From: Argonema galeatum A003/A1 | GTDB taxonomy: Bacteria; Cyanobacteriota; Cyanobacteriia; Cyanobacteriales; Aerosakkonemataceae | DNA: 64,000 nucleotides | Reading direction: 5' to 3' | NCBI RefSeq assembly: GCF_023333595.1 | Contig: NZ_JAIQZM010000008.1 | Span: 1 to 64,000, forward strand | Shown: positions 63,127-64,000 of the stretch, piece by piece | How the letters are laid out: each line of letters begins with the position of its first letter | Position numbering within the stretch: position 1 is the first letter of the stretch | Notes under the pieces: generated by a model | Told to the model about the DNA's origin: nothing | Databases searched by the model: none | Seen by the model: the letters and a program-made list of their open reading frames with translations, nothing else | Translations under genes and position numbers: made by a program

Positions 63127-63662
63127 CTATGTGAGCGTATGGCTACCAATAGGTATCTTATAAAGTAGCTTTACTTGCTCTTCGTATTCTTCATCAACCT
63201 GCTTGGCACTGTAAAAATATGGTAAATATTTTCATCTTCTTTTTCTAATGTTATCGACATAAAGTCGTTGCTCATTATAATCAAAAATGCAAATATTTAT
63301 GGGAAGTAATACTTTTTTGTCTTATACCAAATCCGGGATAAAAACCCCCGTTATCCATAAGTTGGGTGAAGCATTGCGGTAGAAAGGCTTTGGCTCTTGG
63401 GAATACACTTATTGCCGCAATGCTTCACCCCTACACTTCACACTATAAAGGGGGTAAATAACCCGGATTTGGTATAAATCCCCAAAGCCTATATAGATAA
63501 CCAAATAATTGAAAGCCCCTTCTCATCGACAAGAGCATCTTGTTTGGGGCTAATTTTCTTATCAGTTCTACTGGCATAGACATCAAGATTTGTGATGTCA
63601 TCGCCACCAAAAAGTTTTTTACGGTAATCGGGATAAAACTCTTCGAGTTTGAAAATTGCCAT
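63127..63662 (-). pseudogene. Dead fifth PRC-barrel/DUF2382 copy, interrupted by a MITE
   Basis: The start MAIFKLEEFYPDYRKKLFGG is intact, followed by DDITNLDVYASRTDKKI. A frameshift follows near 63520. The other frame gives GAFNYLVIYIGFGDL up to the element at 63325-63474. Beyond the element, DKKVLLPINICIFDYNEQRL resumes the barrel, with an in-frame stop and then KYLPYFYSAKQVDEEYEEQV. The DUF2382 half is absent. It thus has at least one frameshift, one stop, one insertion and a large deletion. Confidence 0.85.
63325..63474. mobile_element. 146-bp inverted-repeat element with TA flanks, copy 2
   Basis: Reverse complement of 57838-57983 with no mismatch that I can find. It is flanked by TA on both sides and sits inside the dead DUF2382 copy, between the codons for GFGDL and DKKVLLP. 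Confidence 0.85.
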
Positions 63663-63714
63663 AGCCTTTTACTTAAATTATATGATAAAAATAACATTTT
63701 AACTTTCATCTATC

Positions 63715-63734
63715 CATCTTGCTTGAGAATGATT
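63715..63734 (-). promoter_or_regulatory. Shared upstream box of the dead copy
   Basis: The coding strand reads AATCATTCTCAAGCAAGATG, about 52 nt before the pseudogene ATG. Its survival there shows the box was part of the duplicated unit. Confidence 0.55.
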
Positions 63735-63912
63735 GACTCTTATGTCAATAAACTTCCGCAATTATCTGCACCAAATGTATTAGATAAAAAGACCTAGAAA
63801 ACTGATAAGCTTAATTTAAGGAGTTAATTGTTGAAGATAATCAAATTGTGAATTAAAACTGCTAGTCTGGAGGATTTACAATATAAAATATGCCTAATAG
63901 TAGATGTGGAGA

Positions 63913-64000
63913 ATGTTTAATCAGTGTTGGCTAAAGCTGTTGCAACAGCAGCGATCGATCGCTGTCATCCGCGCCCCCCAGCTAGAACTAGGTCGCCAGA
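63913..64000 (+). CDS. KDPG/KHG aldolase, 5' end only
   Basis: The ATG at 63913 opens a frame that runs off the window: MFNQCWLKLLQQQRSIAVIR, then APQLELGRQ. This matches the start of cyanobacterial bifunctional 4-hydroxy-2-oxoglutarate / 2-dehydro-3-deoxyphosphogluconate aldolase (Eda), where IAVIR and a later Glu/Lys pair are typical. Only 29 residues are visible, so the call rests on this motif and memory. Confidence 0.6.
   Translation, partial: MFNQCWLKLLQQQRSIAVIRAPQLELGRQ

Noticed and set aside
1-64000. tRNA or rRNA genes
   Set aside because: I scanned the intergenic DNA for cloverleaf and TTCGAATC-type signals and saw none. The branched fold at 24681 lacks T-loop and acceptor features.

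Overview
The window is chromosomal DNA from a cyanobacterium, most likely a filamentous one. It carries psbY (photosystem II), the pilMNOQ type IV pilus operon, a gamma-carbonic anhydrase, a plastid/cyanobacterial-type FtsH, stress-type PRC-barrel/DUF2382 proteins and several cyanobacterium-specific unknowns. HIP1 octamers (GCGATCGC) are frequent, and intergenic space is crowded with short interspersed repeats. I cannot name the genus from sequence alone.

Layout. 1-4.4 kb: amidase, methionine aminopeptidase, and a cupredoxin plus SafE-type membrane protein pair. 4.4-19.5 kb (minus strand): a compact nonribosomal peptide cluster. In transcription order it holds a CoA-ligase-like A-PCP starter protein, a C-C*-A-PCP NRPS, a B12-binding radical SAM enzyme, a TubC-C-A-PCP-TE NRPS, a family-4-like glycosyltransferase and a DegT-type aminotransferase. 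An M16 peptidase lies 43 bp upstream in the same direction. 22.5-29 kb: DUF4231 membrane protein, VOC protein, zinc-ribbon unknown, gamma-carbonic anhydrase, psbY and a 1,034-residue membrane-anchored repeat protein. 29.6-33.7 kb: a NACHT-HEAT STAND NTPase (possible defence gene), an orphan HicB-like protein and a dead YoeB-like toxin. 33.7-52 kb: mostly housekeeping genes (folC, sugar-binding lipoprotein, pilMNOQ, HU, cobD-like, a flavoprotein without redox cysteines, hisC, a class IV aminotransferase, ftsH). 52-57.4 kb: two WD40 proteins, a TPR/O-GlcNAc-transferase-like protein and gene fragments. 58.4-63.7 kb: a tandem family of PRC-barrel/DUF2382 genes, four intact and one dead. The window ends in the first codons of a KDPG-aldolase gene.

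The most promising candidate for an undescribed system is the NRPS cluster. Its protein termini suggest the assembly order A-PCP, then C-C*-A-PCP, then C-A-PCP-TE. It has three unusual catalytic signatures: a second tandem condensation domain with HQIIVDG in place of HHxxxDG, an adenylation domain with NGLGGTE in place of N-YGPTE, and a thioesterase with Cys in place of Ser (GHCFGG). Together with the radical SAM, glycosyltransferase and aminotransferase genes this predicts a small, modified acyl-dipeptide-like product. The structure is inference.

A second theme is mobile-repeat activity. There are two identical 146-bp TA-flanked inverted-repeat elements, one inside a dead DUF2382 copy, and two identical 97-bp palindromic elements. 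A 160-bp inverted-repeat family has at least five copies. Short tandem repeats appear to have entered the reading frames of several genes.
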